Source of the DNA: Dermacentor variabilis | Taxonomy: Eukaryota; Arthropoda; Arachnida; Ixodida; Ixodidae | DNA length: 64,000 bases | NCBI RefSeq assembly: GCF_050947875.1 | Contig: NC_134573.1 | Location: 37,077,115-37,141,114 of the forward strand | Direction of reading: 5' to 3' | Part shown: in pieces, positions 54,801 to 64,000 of the stretch | Numbering within the stretch: position 1 is the stretch's first letter | Layout of the letters: each line of letters begins with the position of its first letter | Notes under the pieces: model-generated | Databases searched by the model: none | The model's input: the letters and a program-made list of their open reading frames with translations, nothing else | Told to the model about the DNA's origin: nothing | Made by a program: the position numbers and the translations under genes

Positions 54801-55328
54801 CTAGCAATGTATGTTTCCTCCGATCATCGCGACTGGGACATTGCTCTACCATTTGTCACGTTCGCCTACAATTCCTCGCGCCACGACACAGCAGGCTATT
54901 CCCCCTTCTATCTCCTCTTTGGCCGTGAGCCAACTTTGCCTTTCGAGACACTCCTCTCGACCACGCTCCACTCGCCGACAGAGTACACTCGGGATGTCAT
55001 AACCACAGCGACCCAAGGACGCCAGATTGCCCGCATTCGCCTTTATGCTTCACAGACACGCCAGAAGTGCCGTTATGACCAGCGCCATCACGACGTGCAT
55101 TACGAACCAGGTGCCCTTGTGCTAGTCTGGTATCCAACTCGGCGTGTTGGTCTTTCGGAGAAATTCCTCTCGCGATACTATGGCCCTTACCGCATCCTTC
55201 GCCCGGTGACCCCTGTCACATATGAAGTGTCTCCGCTGGATGCCATGGTGCCTTCACTTTTCTCTGACATCATCCACGTCAGCCGTCTCAAACCTTACCT
55301 TTCTCGGACAGATGAGCCGCACCAATAA
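51752..55328 (+). pseudogene. gypsy E pol: protease, RT, RNase H, integrase (GPY/F)
   Basis: Protease: PLLTLPTNRNLL, then VTALIDTGAQISIMSAEL (active site intact) and HNVILGLDFLAAHSALIDC. RT: VVKHRINTGDAAP, SPVVLVKKKDN-stop-FCVDYRHLN, SSIDLCSRYWQIAV, VMPFGLCNAPATFERMMD, and YLNDIIVF where YLDD is usual. Stops lie near 52,911, 53,198 and 53,359. RNase H (53,411-54,037) keeps [24 protein letters not shown] and TTDHHALCW. Integrase: a frameshifted, stop-broken HHCC region, FTGVDLLGPLPI (D), LLTDGGR then a stop (D), ETNHLAEHLNRTITDM (E), and the GPY/F module YYGPYRILRPVT ending at 55,328. Pol is in the -1 frame relative to gag. RT inactivation and stops make it defective. Confidence 0.9.
51806..51846 (+). 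promoter_or_regulatory. Putative -1 frameshift signal, gypsy E
   Basis: GGGAAAC (51,806-51,812) is a canonical X-XXY-YYZ slippery heptamer read in gag as G-GGA-AAC, immediately before the gag TAA (51,813-51,815). Five nt later GGGGCAGC (51,818-51,825) pairs with GCTGCTCC (51,839-51,846): 8 bp including one G-U, with a 13-nt loop. Slipping back one base continues GKLTGAAPGG into the protease frame. Confidence 0.7.
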
Positions 55329-55351
55329 GGTGCTTTTTCCGACGGGGGTGA

Positions 55352-55505
55352 TGTCACGGTCGGTAATGTGTGAAGAAGAGGACTATGATGGTGGTCGGAG
55401 AGACGACGAGGAAGAGGGTAGTTTTTTTATCGCTGCTCTACGCTTGTTGGCTTAGCCATTAAAAGCCATCTGTTAATAGACGCACGCTTTTTCCTTTCCG
55501 TAACA
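55352..55505 (+). repeat. 3' LTR of gypsy E
   Basis: Begins TGTCACGGTCGG directly after the purine-rich cgacgggggtga and ends ccgtaaca, so it has TGT...ACA termini. It is 154 bp long and lies 23 bp after the pol stop. The last bases match the candidate LTR end at 8,557. A (TA)n array follows at once, so no target duplication can be read. Confidence 0.6.
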
Positions 55506-55748
55506 ATATATATATATATATACTAATCTGCTTTCGCAATCGATGCTTTGCGTTTCGGTCGAAAGTGCGACTTTTTTATAAAGGTTCTTTCTCCTCCTCC
55601 ACCATGAAACGAAACAAGGAAGTTATATTTAGCTTCTCCTAATTCTTGTTAGCATTATGATTAGCTAACCAAGTTCATGAACGTCAGCAGCCTTGTTGCG
55701 TAACAAGTTTAGACAACTTTATATGAACCTTGAAACCACTATCCTCAC

Positions 55749-55752
<4 letters not shown>

Positions 55753-55822
<70 letters not shown>
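55753..55822. repeat. (TA)n microsatellite
   Basis: About 35 dinucleotide units abutting the 5' truncation point of the LINE fragment at 55,823. Confidence 0.95.
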
Positions 55823-55826
<4 letters not shown>

Positions 55827-56640
55827 AATACAACTATAAGGAAACTAGAAAGCATTCAGCGAAAGGCAGCTACATTCATTTTTAATTCGTACGGCAGCAA
55901 AACATCGCCAACTGCTCTGTTCATTTCTGCAAATCTAGAATCCCTACAAACATGACGGTACCGCGAAAGCCTAAAACATTCTATATGATATACAATGATA
56001 ACCTTGGAATCGACAAAAACACGTATTTGAAACCTCTTACGCAGCGTTCCACTCGTTCTTTCCGTTCAAAAAAAGTTAGCGAAATTTATTGTAGAAGCAA
56101 CACTTACATGAATTCTTTCTTTCCCCGTACCATCCGTGATTGGAATCGTTTGCCCATAGAAGTAATCGAGAGCTCTTCTGTTGCCGCTTTCACTGCCACA
56201 CTTCAAAATGTGAAACGATAGTGTCTTATCACCAATGATCTAGCAACGTTTTATGAAAGCGTCGCACTTATATCCTGCTTTTCTTTATTTTGATCTTTTT
56301 ACAGTTATATTTTCTTTATATTGTGCATCGCATTGACATGTATAACGCATCGAACCACTTACTTTTTTTTGCTTATTTCCTTCACATTGTCAATTGTTGA
56401 GCAACGCACTTGTCTAATAAGTCTTGATGTGTGTTCATATATCTACTATAGCGATATGATGTGTGTTCATATTTATATAACATTTTACCATTTGACATTA
56501 TATAATTCAGTGCCGTACTTGACAAACCAGTCACTTTTCTCCAGTTCCATTGTTTGTATGTGCTCTTGTTGTTGTTCAGGTACATTTGTATCGAAGTGTA
56601 ACCCACTGCTGCTTAAGACCTGGAATTCAGGCTAGCATTA
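55823..56640 (+). pseudogene. 5'-truncated LINE (CR1/L2 group), RT C-terminus and 3' UTR
   Basis: Plus strand: RKLESIQRKAATFIFNSYGS, then MTVPRKPKTFYMIYNDNLGIDK and NTYMNSFFPRTIRDWNRLPIEVIE...SVAAFTATLQNVKR before a stop at 56,219-56,221. LESIQRKA-xFI and NSFFPRTIRDWN-LP are the hallmark ends of ORF2 in this group; the latter resembles the ends at 10,969 and 20,922. About 400 bp of AT-rich 3' UTR follow. The fragment is bracketed by (TA)n arrays at 55,753-55,822 and 56,652-56,735. One frame change splits the two coding parts. Confidence 0.78.
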
Positions 56641-56649
56641 CTTAATAAC

Positions 56650-56651
<2 letters not shown>

Positions 56652-56735
<84 letters not shown>
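56652..56735. repeat. (TA)n microsatellite
   Basis: About 42 dinucleotide units directly after the LINE 3' end. It may be an expanded tail or target-site array. Confidence 0.95.
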
Positions 56736-56738
<3 letters not shown>

Positions 56739-56982
56739 GAAGTAAGGATAGAAGTTGTAAGGTCCATATAAAATTTCAAGCATAGAAACAATAAATTAAC
56801 AAGCATCGGGTCACGCGCGCACAAGTAGCATGATCACATATCACTTGATGACCGCGGAAACTTCGCTTTCAAAAAGTTGGTGTGAGGAAACGCAACAGCG
56901 GCAGCGACCTGAGTAACATTACTGCTGCATTGAACGAGAAGAAAGGTGGTTAACCGAGGCGCACGATTTTTATTGTTCCTAC

Positions 56983-57360
56983 CATAAGAAGCCAACAAAC
57001 AGTGACACCGAGGACAACATAGGGGAAATTACTCGTGCCTAATAAATGAAATAAAGAACGATAAATTAATGAAAATGAAAGTGGACGAAAAAACAACTTG
57101 CCGCAGGTGGGGAACGATCCCACAACCTTACGATAAATTAAGGGAAATTAAAGTGGATAACGAAACAACTTGCCGCAGGTGGGAAACGATACTACAAACT
57201 TCGCATACGAAAGTTGTGGGATCGTTTCCAACTTGCAGCAAGTTGTTTTTTCATCCACTTTAATTTTCATTAATTTATCGTTTCTTTATTTCATTTATTA
57301 GGCACAAGTAATTTCCCCATATGTTGTCCTCGGTGTCAGTGTTTGTTCGCTTCTTATGAT
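56983..57360. repeat. Foldback repeat with ~150-bp arms and a 70-bp internal tandem unit
   Basis: The left arm (from ataagaag, through gacaccgaggacaacat and cctaataaatgaaataaag, to gggaacgatcccacaa) recurs reverse-complemented at 57,208-57,360. A second, diverged copy of the unit cgataaattaa...caacttgccgcaggtggg lies between the arms (57,131-57,207). The block is strongly hairpin-forming. I see no coding potential or target duplication. Confidence 0.8.
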
Positions 57361-57648
57361 ATTCCTGCTGTATGCCGCTTCCACGCGAAATGAGCGCCGA
57401 GAACACACAGTAGGCACAAAGCTACGAGCCGTTGACGCACCTAGACAGCCAAGACTGCCCCCAAAGGAGATCGCTCTCAAGATACGGCCGCGCGCCCCCG
57501 CACATCCGCCACATGCGGAGTTGCAGGCCAGAGTAGAACGCCGCTCCCCCTCTCTCTCTCATCCACCCGCTGATCCGCAACATAGGGTGTCTCGCGCACG
57601 ACGGAAGACTGCGCGCTTCCCGCTTTCGTCGCTTTCACGCGGGCTCAA

Positions 57649-58240
57649 TCACGACGGCGGAGAGGCGGCGATAGTGTACGCCAAAGTGCGTAGTGCCGTC
57701 CTTTTTCTCGAGAGAACTACTGGGGATGACCAAGGACTGAATGACCGAGATATGATGCCACACTGCAACATATCATTCATGTGAGTTATAGTGTGAGCGC
57801 GCTCAGAAGCAGAAACACGACGAGGGTTGTGTCGAACGGGTGCATGGGAGCAAGTGTTGATATTGTGAAGAACAAGAGTAGTAGAGTCAAGTTCGCTCGG
57901 TGATAACGGCAAGCACCATTGAAATTTCACCATCAATGCTTGAATATCGAATATCGTTAGGTTTGGTCCGAAATGAAACACATTCCAGTCAACGGAGTCA
58001 TCACCACTCTCGGTAGAAGTACAGTGTTCAACTGTTGCGAAGAGGGAGTAGGGCTTAAGGGCTGCCCCGGACGCCAACACAGTACCAGAGTGTAGATGCA
58101 GTGGGCTGTCTGATAAGTTCAGCACCAGGATAGCAAATGTAGAAGAAGAGGGACGCAGTAAAGAGCGTGGGGTGGTTGCGGTCGCGAGCAGATAGTACAG
58201 TTAACAAATACATCCGCATCCAAGCATGCGTCCATGTCAC
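57649..58240 (-). pseudogene. gypsy F pol: linker and RT start
   Basis: Minus strand: LLARDRNHPTLFTASLFFY, after a shift LNLSDSPLHLHSGTVLASG (a linker motif of this lineage), VLHNINTCSHAPVRHNPRRVSASER and MLQCGIISRSFSPWSSPVVLSRK, corresponding to HRI-TGDA-P-RRPYRVS and GII-PS-SPW-SPVVLV-KK. The RT core and its catalytic residues are missing. No protease DTGA can be seen between gag and this segment. Confidence 0.72.
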
Positions 58241-58643
58241 AACGAACAGGTAATCACGCAGCAGAAGACAAGGGTATAATTACCGTAGATGTTGCCAGCA
58301 CAAGAAATGAAGGGGTGGGGTGGGAGGACATGTTCATTTTTGTTGGCCGGTGGTAGAAGCGCAGGCGGTAGCGCAAATATCAATGTTGCGAAGGCACGTA
58401 CACTTATACGGCAGGAAGATAAATGCCTACGCAACGACGAAGTACCATTGCTGAGAAAAGAGCTAGCTCCTACGGCCGCGTGGCTTGCCAACTTAAAGAT
58501 AGAGCACACACACGAAGGAATCTATTCGCCGATGCCCACTAGGGCTTCAATGTTTTCTGGTAGCTCACCTAGCTGGACTTGCAACGTGGGCATACCTGTA
58601 AACGTGCCCAGGGACAGGAAAGGAACTTGAAGACTAAGGCGAG

Positions 58644-60014
58644 GTACTATCGCGCTCAGTATGAGCTACACCGCGCGAGCGCGTGGCCGTGCGCTCGGTA
58701 TGGTTGTACAGTGGCCCCGATAGTGCCGTGTTTTCGAGCTATCTGGAGAGGGTGTAGCTGTTCCAGCAAGCGCGCTGGAACCTCTCGTCCCCGTTTATCT
58801 GAAGGGCATCTTATCTGTTTCTTGTTCACTTTGATTTCGCTGAAGCAGAAACTGCAAGATCATGCAGCACTTTTGCCACCGACCAGACGTGGCTTGCGAA
58901 GGTTATCAAAACAGCGCTTTCTTCGTCCAAGAAGGGCTGTGCGTTTAGACATGATTTTAGCACTGATAATGCGCCTCAGCGTCCAGCGTAAAGGCGGAAG
59001 CAGCCACAACGTGGGCCATGCATTGTTTTCGACAAAGTTTCAGCATAGCCCCGGTGCTAATGCGGCAACGCGTTGCCATTGCTGCCACCGCCGTTCTCCG
59101 TAGTATAGCAACATATCACATTTGGCCGGAGCAGCCTACTTTGTTCATTTGCCGCAACTGCTGGGGCCGTGCGTCGTCTTCATAAGCTTCCCACCGTGCG
59201 TGACGGCTCCAGAACACACCACGCCTTCTTAAAATGCATTAAATGGTTCCGAAATTTTAGAGCGCACTATCACTAAGGCCCCAAACCCCGATTTCGCCGA
59301 TCATTACCGGTATTACCAGAATACACTAATTTTCAGTCAGCTCATCCAGAGCATACTTTTCCTAGATACATAAACACAAGGTCATGTGCAGGTTCTTTTT
59401 GTCTAGGGTACTTAATTGCCATTCCGAACAGTCGTGTGGTTTGGTTTGGTTTATGGGATTTAACGTCTCAAAGCGACTCAGGCTGAGTCGAGAGCCGTAG
59501 TCGAGAGCTCCGGAAATTTTGACCACCTGGGGTTTTTTAACGTGCACTGACATGAAAGAGTCGTATAATCAGTCAAAGATATATTCAGCCCGAATATAAA
59601 AAAAAATTTGGTTGGCACTAAGACAGCTTGCGTGCTGTAAATGCTAAAACCTGAGGTGAGTTAAGAAGTCGATTACTGCTGGACACCCGGGACATTTGGC
59701 GAGCTGACGAACGTATTCCTTTTTATTCATCTGACGCACCAGATAACACCCACTGTACGGACCGACGCGGGCCCGATTACGAAGTTTGGGCGTCGACCTA
59801 TGGCTACAGTTATCATTTTCGAAACAGATATCAAAACCAGTCTAAACGAGGGTGAAGGGGAAAGCAAGCAAGTGGAGCTGATGCGAGCTTGCTGGATCAG
59901 CTACACCCTCTCCAGATAGCTCGAAAACACGCCACTATCGGGGCCACTGTACAACCATACCGAGCGCACGGCCACGCGCTCGCGCGGTGTAGCTCATACT
60001 GAGCGCGATAGTAC
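58644..60014. mobile_element. 1.37-kb element with 128-bp terminal inverted repeats
   Basis: The termini 58,644-58,771 and 59,887-60,014 are reverse complements over 128 bp with two mismatches (126/128). They begin GTACTATCGCGCTCAGTATG. It is inserted in gypsy F gag; the gag frame reads into the right terminus at QRQ and similarity to gag stops there. The flanks share GTAC, so the target duplication is TA or GTAC. The interior (58,772-59,886) has no transposase-like frame and carries a SINE-like fragment, so this is probably a non-autonomous DNA transposon. Its superfamily cannot be decided by eye. Confidence 0.8.
59434..59556 (-). repeat. SINE-related fragment inside the TIR element
   Basis: gggatttaacgtctcaaag, cgagagctccggaaatttt, gaccacctggggtttt and ttaacgtgcactgacat match the body of a tick SINE relative of the copies at 22,195 and 38,506 (shared ctccggaaatttcgaccacctgg-type block). 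The tRNA-like head is missing. Confidence 0.7.
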
Positions 60015-60460
60015 TGCCTTTGGTGGCCCACGGTCTTACCCGACGAACGGGTACGACGCACACAGTCTTGCCTGTAATCACCCATCTCGTTGCATCGATA
60101 GCAGTGCATGGTTGAAGACCACTGACGATATGCATCGGTGCGACTGGCTTGGCCTGCTGGCGCATGTTGACTTCCAAAAAAGCGGGAGCGGAGCACTGCA
60201 GGGGAGCGTTCTACGATGTGAGCCTCCAAGGCAAGAGCTAAGGCACCAGGAACTGTAGACTGTTGGGCGAGGTGGACGAAGCGTGAAACGTTCAAGTCAG
60301 TGATGGCGTCGATAAAGGCTTTGATAGCAATGGAGTCGGCGGTGGAGTTCAGACAACCAGCTAGGGCCTTCCGCGACAGGCGCTCGACATGAGCAGCGAG
60401 CTCTTCCAGGCTGTAGTGGCCCTGTTTCACATGCTGGAATTCTGCTAGATGTAAGTGCAG
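60015..60460 (-). pseudogene. gypsy F gag
   Basis: Minus strand: MKQGHYSLEELAAHVERLSR, then AIKAFIDAITDLNVSRFVHLA and ALALALEAHIVERSP, the capsid C-terminal helices of the KQ/E-type gypsy gag. The knuckle reads CYRCNEMGDYRQDC: spacing is kept, but the histidine is Asp, so zinc binding is doubtful. Upstream (60,540-60,460) traces of the capsid N-terminus are out of frame. The frame runs into the TIR element after GHQRQ. Confidence 0.75.
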
Positions 60461-60753
60461 AAGATGAGCATCAGCATGGCGGGGCAGGAATGGCCAGGTG
60501 AGAGTTGCCGAGATGCAACTTGCGTAGTTGGAACGGTCGGATGGCGACAGGAATTCCCGAAATTATATTCCAGAAGGAATTCCAGAAAACAGTCGTCGTT
60601 CTCTTCTTTCTCCTATATGTAGGTCCCTTTTAAGCACTTGGACGCAACATATCTCTCCTCGCTGGCAAAGCGCGCAGGGCGAGTCAACTGGCTTGTCATG
60701 GCGTCTGTGATTTCAACCTGGCGACATGCGCGACTTGTGTGTTAGCAGAGCGT

Positions 60754-61810
60754 CTACCAGTGTTCGTCAGGTTCTGATCTTGTCTGCCAGAGTGTATGGT
60801 CCATCATAGCTTTGCAGCAGCTTGTGGCACAAACCTCGGTTTTTTCTGGGTGTCCAAAGCCAAAGTATATTACCATGGTGATATTTAGGAGGCCGGTGTC
60901 GTGCGTCGTAGCGTGCCTTAGATATTTATTGAGAAGCCGAAGTGCACACACGCGCACGCCTTCGAGCCCATTAAACGAGGATAGTGCATAGGACACCGTA
61001 GGATTGCTGTGGTGATAAGAAGGGAGGATAGTGTGTAGCGTATACTGGGACAGGCGAGCATATAGAAGAAACAAGGGGCTGTAGCCGGTTGTCTCATGTT
61101 TGGTGTTGTTGTATGGGTAAGTCATAAATGGTAGGACTGCATCCCAATTCTTGTGATCGGACGCAACATACATGGAAAGCATATGGGTTATCATTCGATT
61201 AGTGTGCTTAGTGAGGCTGTTCGTATGTGCATCGTTCGGCGTCGATTGCCTAAGGTGCGAGATACATAACCGTAGGAGCTTTTGCACGATATCCGCTTCG
61301 ACTGATGTCCAAGGCCGCTTATAGTAACAGAAGGTGGTCCATATTGCATGACAATAACCTAAAGAATGAAAAGCGACATTTCGGTGACAGTGGCAATGAC
61401 CACCGTCTCGCCGTAACGCGTGAAGTAGTCGGCGCAGACAATTATTCAGTGGTTCACTATGGATGACTGAGCAAGAGAGCGCAAAAGACCAATTACAACT
61501 TGCTGAAAGGGCAAGCTTGGAGGCGGTACAGGTTCACGAAGACCAGGTGGGGCAGTGGTTGGTCGTTTCCGACGTTGAAATTGCGTGCAACCGGCCGCAT
61601 ATAACTCAACTGAATGGCGCATCCACGGCCAATAAAAGCGTTCTTGGTTGTGCGAAAGTGTACGCACAGTGCCTAAGTGTCTGGAGGTAGAGTCAATGTG
61701 CAAAGTGCGAAGTACTGCTGGCCGTAGGTGCTCCTGCGCCGCTGTAAGGAAGCGCGCACCCGTGCTCGAGTAGTTACTTTTGTACAGGAGCGCGTCATCT
61801 AAACAGTAGC
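60754..61810 (-). pseudogene. gypsy integrase fragment (element G)
   Basis: Minus strand: LLYKSNYSSTGARFLTAA, LRTLHIDSTSRHLGTVRTLSH, FYWPWMRHSVELYAAGCTQFQRRKR (HHCC finger with the last Cys replaced by Phe), FQQVVIGLLRSL where the first catalytic Asp (usually GIDLLG) is Gly. A gap follows and then KHTNRMITHMLSMYVASDHKNWDAVLPFMTYPYNNTKHETTGYSPLFLLYA, the end of the catalytic core. The catalytic-E helix is only partly readable (TKHTNRMI). Gag of element F follows 300 bp downstream without an LTR, so the order integrase-gag shows two different copies. Confidence 0.8.
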
Positions 61811-61974
61811 TGCTTGTTGCAGCAGAAAGGGTTGTAGTGAACAGTGGCTCACTATTTAGTGTCTGTTCATTGCTCGGCTCTGAACACTCTATGTTTCTGC
61901 TTCATATTTTAGCACCGGTAGAATGCATTGATTCTGCAGCTTTCCTTTAAATAATAAAGGTAAGCCTCTAGTGA

Positions 61975-63572
61975 AAATCTGACAATGTCTGCCTTCTGTA
62001 AATTTCCTTCTCATATTCGGGGTCCTTTGTGTAATTCACCTAGGTAAATGTACTCCGCAGATTCTAGAGGCTCACTGGTGATTCTGAAGTCTTGTTTTCT
62101 TGGCAGGCTATTGAGCATTATCTTTGTCGTCTGCATATTGATATTCAACCCCTCTTTTACACTTTCTTTGTTAGGGTCCTCAATCATTTGTTTTAACCAA
62201 TCTCCAGTGTTGCTGAACAGTACAACGTCATCTGCAAATCGAAGGTTGCTGAGATATTCGCCGTTGACCCTCAATCCTAAGGCTTAATTTTTTGATAGCT
62301 TGAATACTTCTTCCATGCACGCATTCAGTAACATTGTAGAAATTGTGTGTACTTGTCTGGCCCCTGTCTTTAACGGTACCTTCCTACTATTCTTGTGGAG
62401 AATTCAGGCAGCTGTGTAATCTGTGTACATATTTTTTTAGATATTAACATAGGCCTCCCAATAAGAAATCCCAATAAAGAAAGGCGTCAGGCAGGGAGAT
62501 ACGATCTCTCCAATGCTATTCACAGTGTGCTTACAGTAGGTATTCACACACCTGTATTGGGAAGAATTGGGGATAAAAGTTATTGGAGAATACCTTAGTA
62601 ACTTGCGATTCGCTAATGATATTGCCTTGCTTAGTTAGTCAGGAGACCAATTGCAATGCATGCTCATTGACCTGGAGAGGCAAAGCAGAAGAGTGGGTCT
62701 AAAAATTAATCTGCAGAAAACTAAAGTAATGTTTAACAGTCTCGGAAGAGAACAGCAATTTAGAATAGGTAGCGAGGCACTGGAAGTGGTAAGGGAATAC
62801 ATCTACTTAGGGCAGGTAGTGACGGCGGATCCGGATCATGAGGCGGAAATAATCAGAAGAATAAGGATGGGCTGGGGTGCGTTTGGCAGGAATTCTCAGA
62901 TCATGAACAGCAGGTTGCCGTGATCGCTCAAGAGAAAAGTGTATAATAGCTGTGTCTTACCAGTACTCACCTACGGGGCAGAAACATGGAGGCTTACGAA
63001 AAGGGTTCTGCTCAAATTGAGGACGACGCAACGAGCTATGGAAAGACGAATGATGGGTGTAACGTTAAGGGATAAGAAAAAAAGCAGATTGGGTGAGGGA
63101 ACAAACGCGAGTTAATGACATCTTAGTTGAAATCAAGAAAAAGAGATGGAGGCATGGGCGGTACATGTAATGAGGAGGGAAGATAACCGATGGTCATTAA
63201 GAGTTATGGACTGAATTCCAAGGGAAGGGAAGCGTAGCAGGGGGCGGCAGAAAGTTAGGTGGGCGGATGAGATTAAGAATTTTGCAGGGACGACATCGCC
63301 ACAGTTTGTACATGACCGGGGTTGTTGGAGAAGTGTGGGATAGGCCTTTGCCCTGCAGTGGGCGTAACCAGGATGATGATGAGGACGATGACATAGGCAT
63401 CCTGTACTCCCTGATTACGTAGTGCCCCTATGGCTGCTGGTATTTCTACTGAATGAAATTGCTTTTCGTAATCTATGAAAGCCATACAGAGAGGCTGATT
63501 GTACTCTACAGGTTTCTTGATTAGCTTATTAATGACATGAATGTGGTCCATTGTACAGTCCAGACTGTTCAT
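61975..63572 (-). mobile_element. RTE LINE fragment, interrupted by a second RTE
   Basis: Minus strand: TMDHIHVINKLIKKPVEYNQP, AFIDYEKQFHSVE and ALRNQGVQDAYV up to 63,391, then interruption (62,455-63,390), then continuation VNI-stop...RVNGEYLSNLRFADDVVLFSNTG and YIYLGELHKGP. This is the RT palm of an older RTE copy. The catalytic FADD is kept. Several stops and frameshifts are present. It lacks the endonuclease and the 3' end. Confidence 0.85.
62447..63398 (+). mobile_element. 5'-truncated RTE insertion with 8-bp target duplication
   Basis: The insert (62,455-63,390) starts at the KIPIKKGVRQGDTISPML region on the plus strand, passes RFANDIALLS-type and GLKINLQKTKVMFNSLGREQQF, and ends with the usual gcagtgggcgtaacc and a (GATGAT)n tail. 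acataggc flanks it (62,447-62,454 and 63,391-63,398). Removing the insert and one copy restores continuity of the minus-strand host RTE (QDAYV-NI). The ORF has stops and frameshifts. It is younger than the host copy. Confidence 0.9.
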
Positions 63573-63765
63573 TCGGTGGAGCTGCTGGGTTTCTCTTCAA
63601 CATCCTGGAACTCCGCAGTCGGACGCTACTACCAGCTGTTACAATGGATAAACCGGGACCGTCCCAGGCTGCTGCTCCCGTGCCCCCGGCCATCATCTGC
63701 TCTGGTGTTATCCGCCAGCGCGATCCGGCTATATTTAGCGGCACAGACGACCACGCACCTCCCCC
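63565..63765 (+). pseudogene. gypsy leader and gag N-terminus
   Basis: A PBS-like block (ttcggtggagctgctgg) precedes MDKPGPSQAAAPVPPAIICS and RQRDPAIFSGTDDHA, the start of gag of the element A/E lineage. The similarity stops at a poly-G run (63,776-63,787), followed by sequence I do not recognise to 64,000. It carries the gag N-terminus that element E lacks, but nothing links the two loci. Confidence 0.75.
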
Positions 63766-64000
63766 AAATGCAACGGGGGGGGGGGGTGTTCGACTAGCAG
63801 CACTAGCTCTAGGTTGCAGCGGTAGGCTTAAAATAGGTCGGTGCTATCTCGAAACGGGGAAGCAAGCACACCTCGTCGTCTTCTTCTCATCCACTAGCAC
63901 CATGCCCGCTGCCCAGTGCCTTCAGTACAATCACTCCGCACCGAAAGAGTAGCCATCCTGGCGACCTAAGGGCAGGAAAACACAGAAGGGTAATGGCACT

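Larger units (their letters stand above)
50728..55505 (+). mobile_element. Ty3/gypsy element E with 3' LTR
   Basis: Gag (without its first ~60 residues), frameshift signal, protease, RT, RNase H, integrase with a GPY/F module, a polypurine tract (cgacgggggtga) and a 154-bp LTR. The 5' LTR and leader are replaced by the end of element D. It is the most complete gypsy copy here, but several stops and a catalytic change inactivate it. Confidence 0.9.
57649..60460 (-). mobile_element. Ty3/gypsy element F, split by a TIR element
   Basis: Minus strand: gag from about 60,460 to 60,015, interruption by the 1.37-kb TIR element (58,644-60,014), then downstream gag/linker and the pol segment up to the start of RT (58,240-57,649). 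RNase H and integrase are absent, so it is also 3'-truncated. Confidence 0.75.

Noticed and set aside
55545..55580. Second hammerhead-like motif (GTCG...CGAC followed by CGAAACG, minus strand)
   Set aside because: The stem and GAAAC are present but the CUGANGA half is replaced by an A-rich run, so the core is absent.
57356..57784. 142-residue plus-strand ORF
   Set aside because: It overlaps the foldback arm and the antisense of gypsy F RT; R/P-rich composition reflects GC-rich repeat sequence.

Overview
The window looks like a piece of a large, repeat-laden arthropod genome, most likely a hard tick (Ixodidae). The evidence is a tRNA-derived SINE resembling the tick family Ruka, RTE elements of the kind often mis-annotated as 'craniofacial development protein 2-like', an I-clade LINE, CR1/L2-group LINEs and Ty3/gypsy elements. 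I found no convincing host exon, no rRNA and no bona fide tRNA gene. Taxon and family names come from remembered hallmarks, not from a database search.

Layout. 0-6.3 kb: an old SINE; a minus-strand LINE remnant (apurinic endonuclease, coiled-coil ORF1, intact 2A-like motif); an RTE tail; a degenerate ATGACGAC minisatellite. 6.6-8.9 kb: a minus-strand gypsy element that has lost its protease. 10.5-11.4 kb: a LINE 3' end between unusually long (39 bp) direct repeats. 11.4-12.6 kb: a (TATC)n array, the minisatellite again in the opposite orientation, and a hairpin. 12.65-18.7 kb: a nearly full-length but broken I-clade LINE on the minus strand. 19-24.7 kb: a plus-strand RT remnant followed by a minus-strand 2A-bearing LINE whose RT is split by a SINE with an 11-bp target-site duplication. 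28.2-33.8 kb: a LINE scrap, then two gypsy elements joined end to end. 35.3-38.5 kb: an RTE element with one reading frame broken only by point stop codons, a tRNA-like 5' leader and a SINE inserted in that leader. 40.1-45.9 kb: the longest stretch with nothing recognisable.

45.9-55.5 kb: a decayed 2A/ORF1 fragment, then two plus-strand gypsy elements fused at about 50,728, the second keeping a 3' LTR. Both place an AAAC-type slippery site and a stem-loop at the gag stop codon, with pol in the -1 frame. 55.7-57.4 kb: a LINE tail between (TA)n arrays and a foldback repeat. 57.6-61.8 kb: minus-strand gypsy pieces; the gag of one is split by a 1.37-kb element with 128-bp inverted termini. 62-63.6 kb: an RTE inserted antisense into an older RTE with an 8-bp target duplication. 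The window ends in a gypsy leader and gag start.

Almost every coding region is a pseudogene. The useful content is insertion history and the small translation signals (2A motifs, -1 frameshift sites) fossilised in the elements. I saw nothing resembling a new defence system or biosynthetic cluster. The strongest leads are the conserved frameshift architecture, the three 2A-like motifs, the inverted-terminus element, the 39-bp duplication and the tRNA-like RTE leader.
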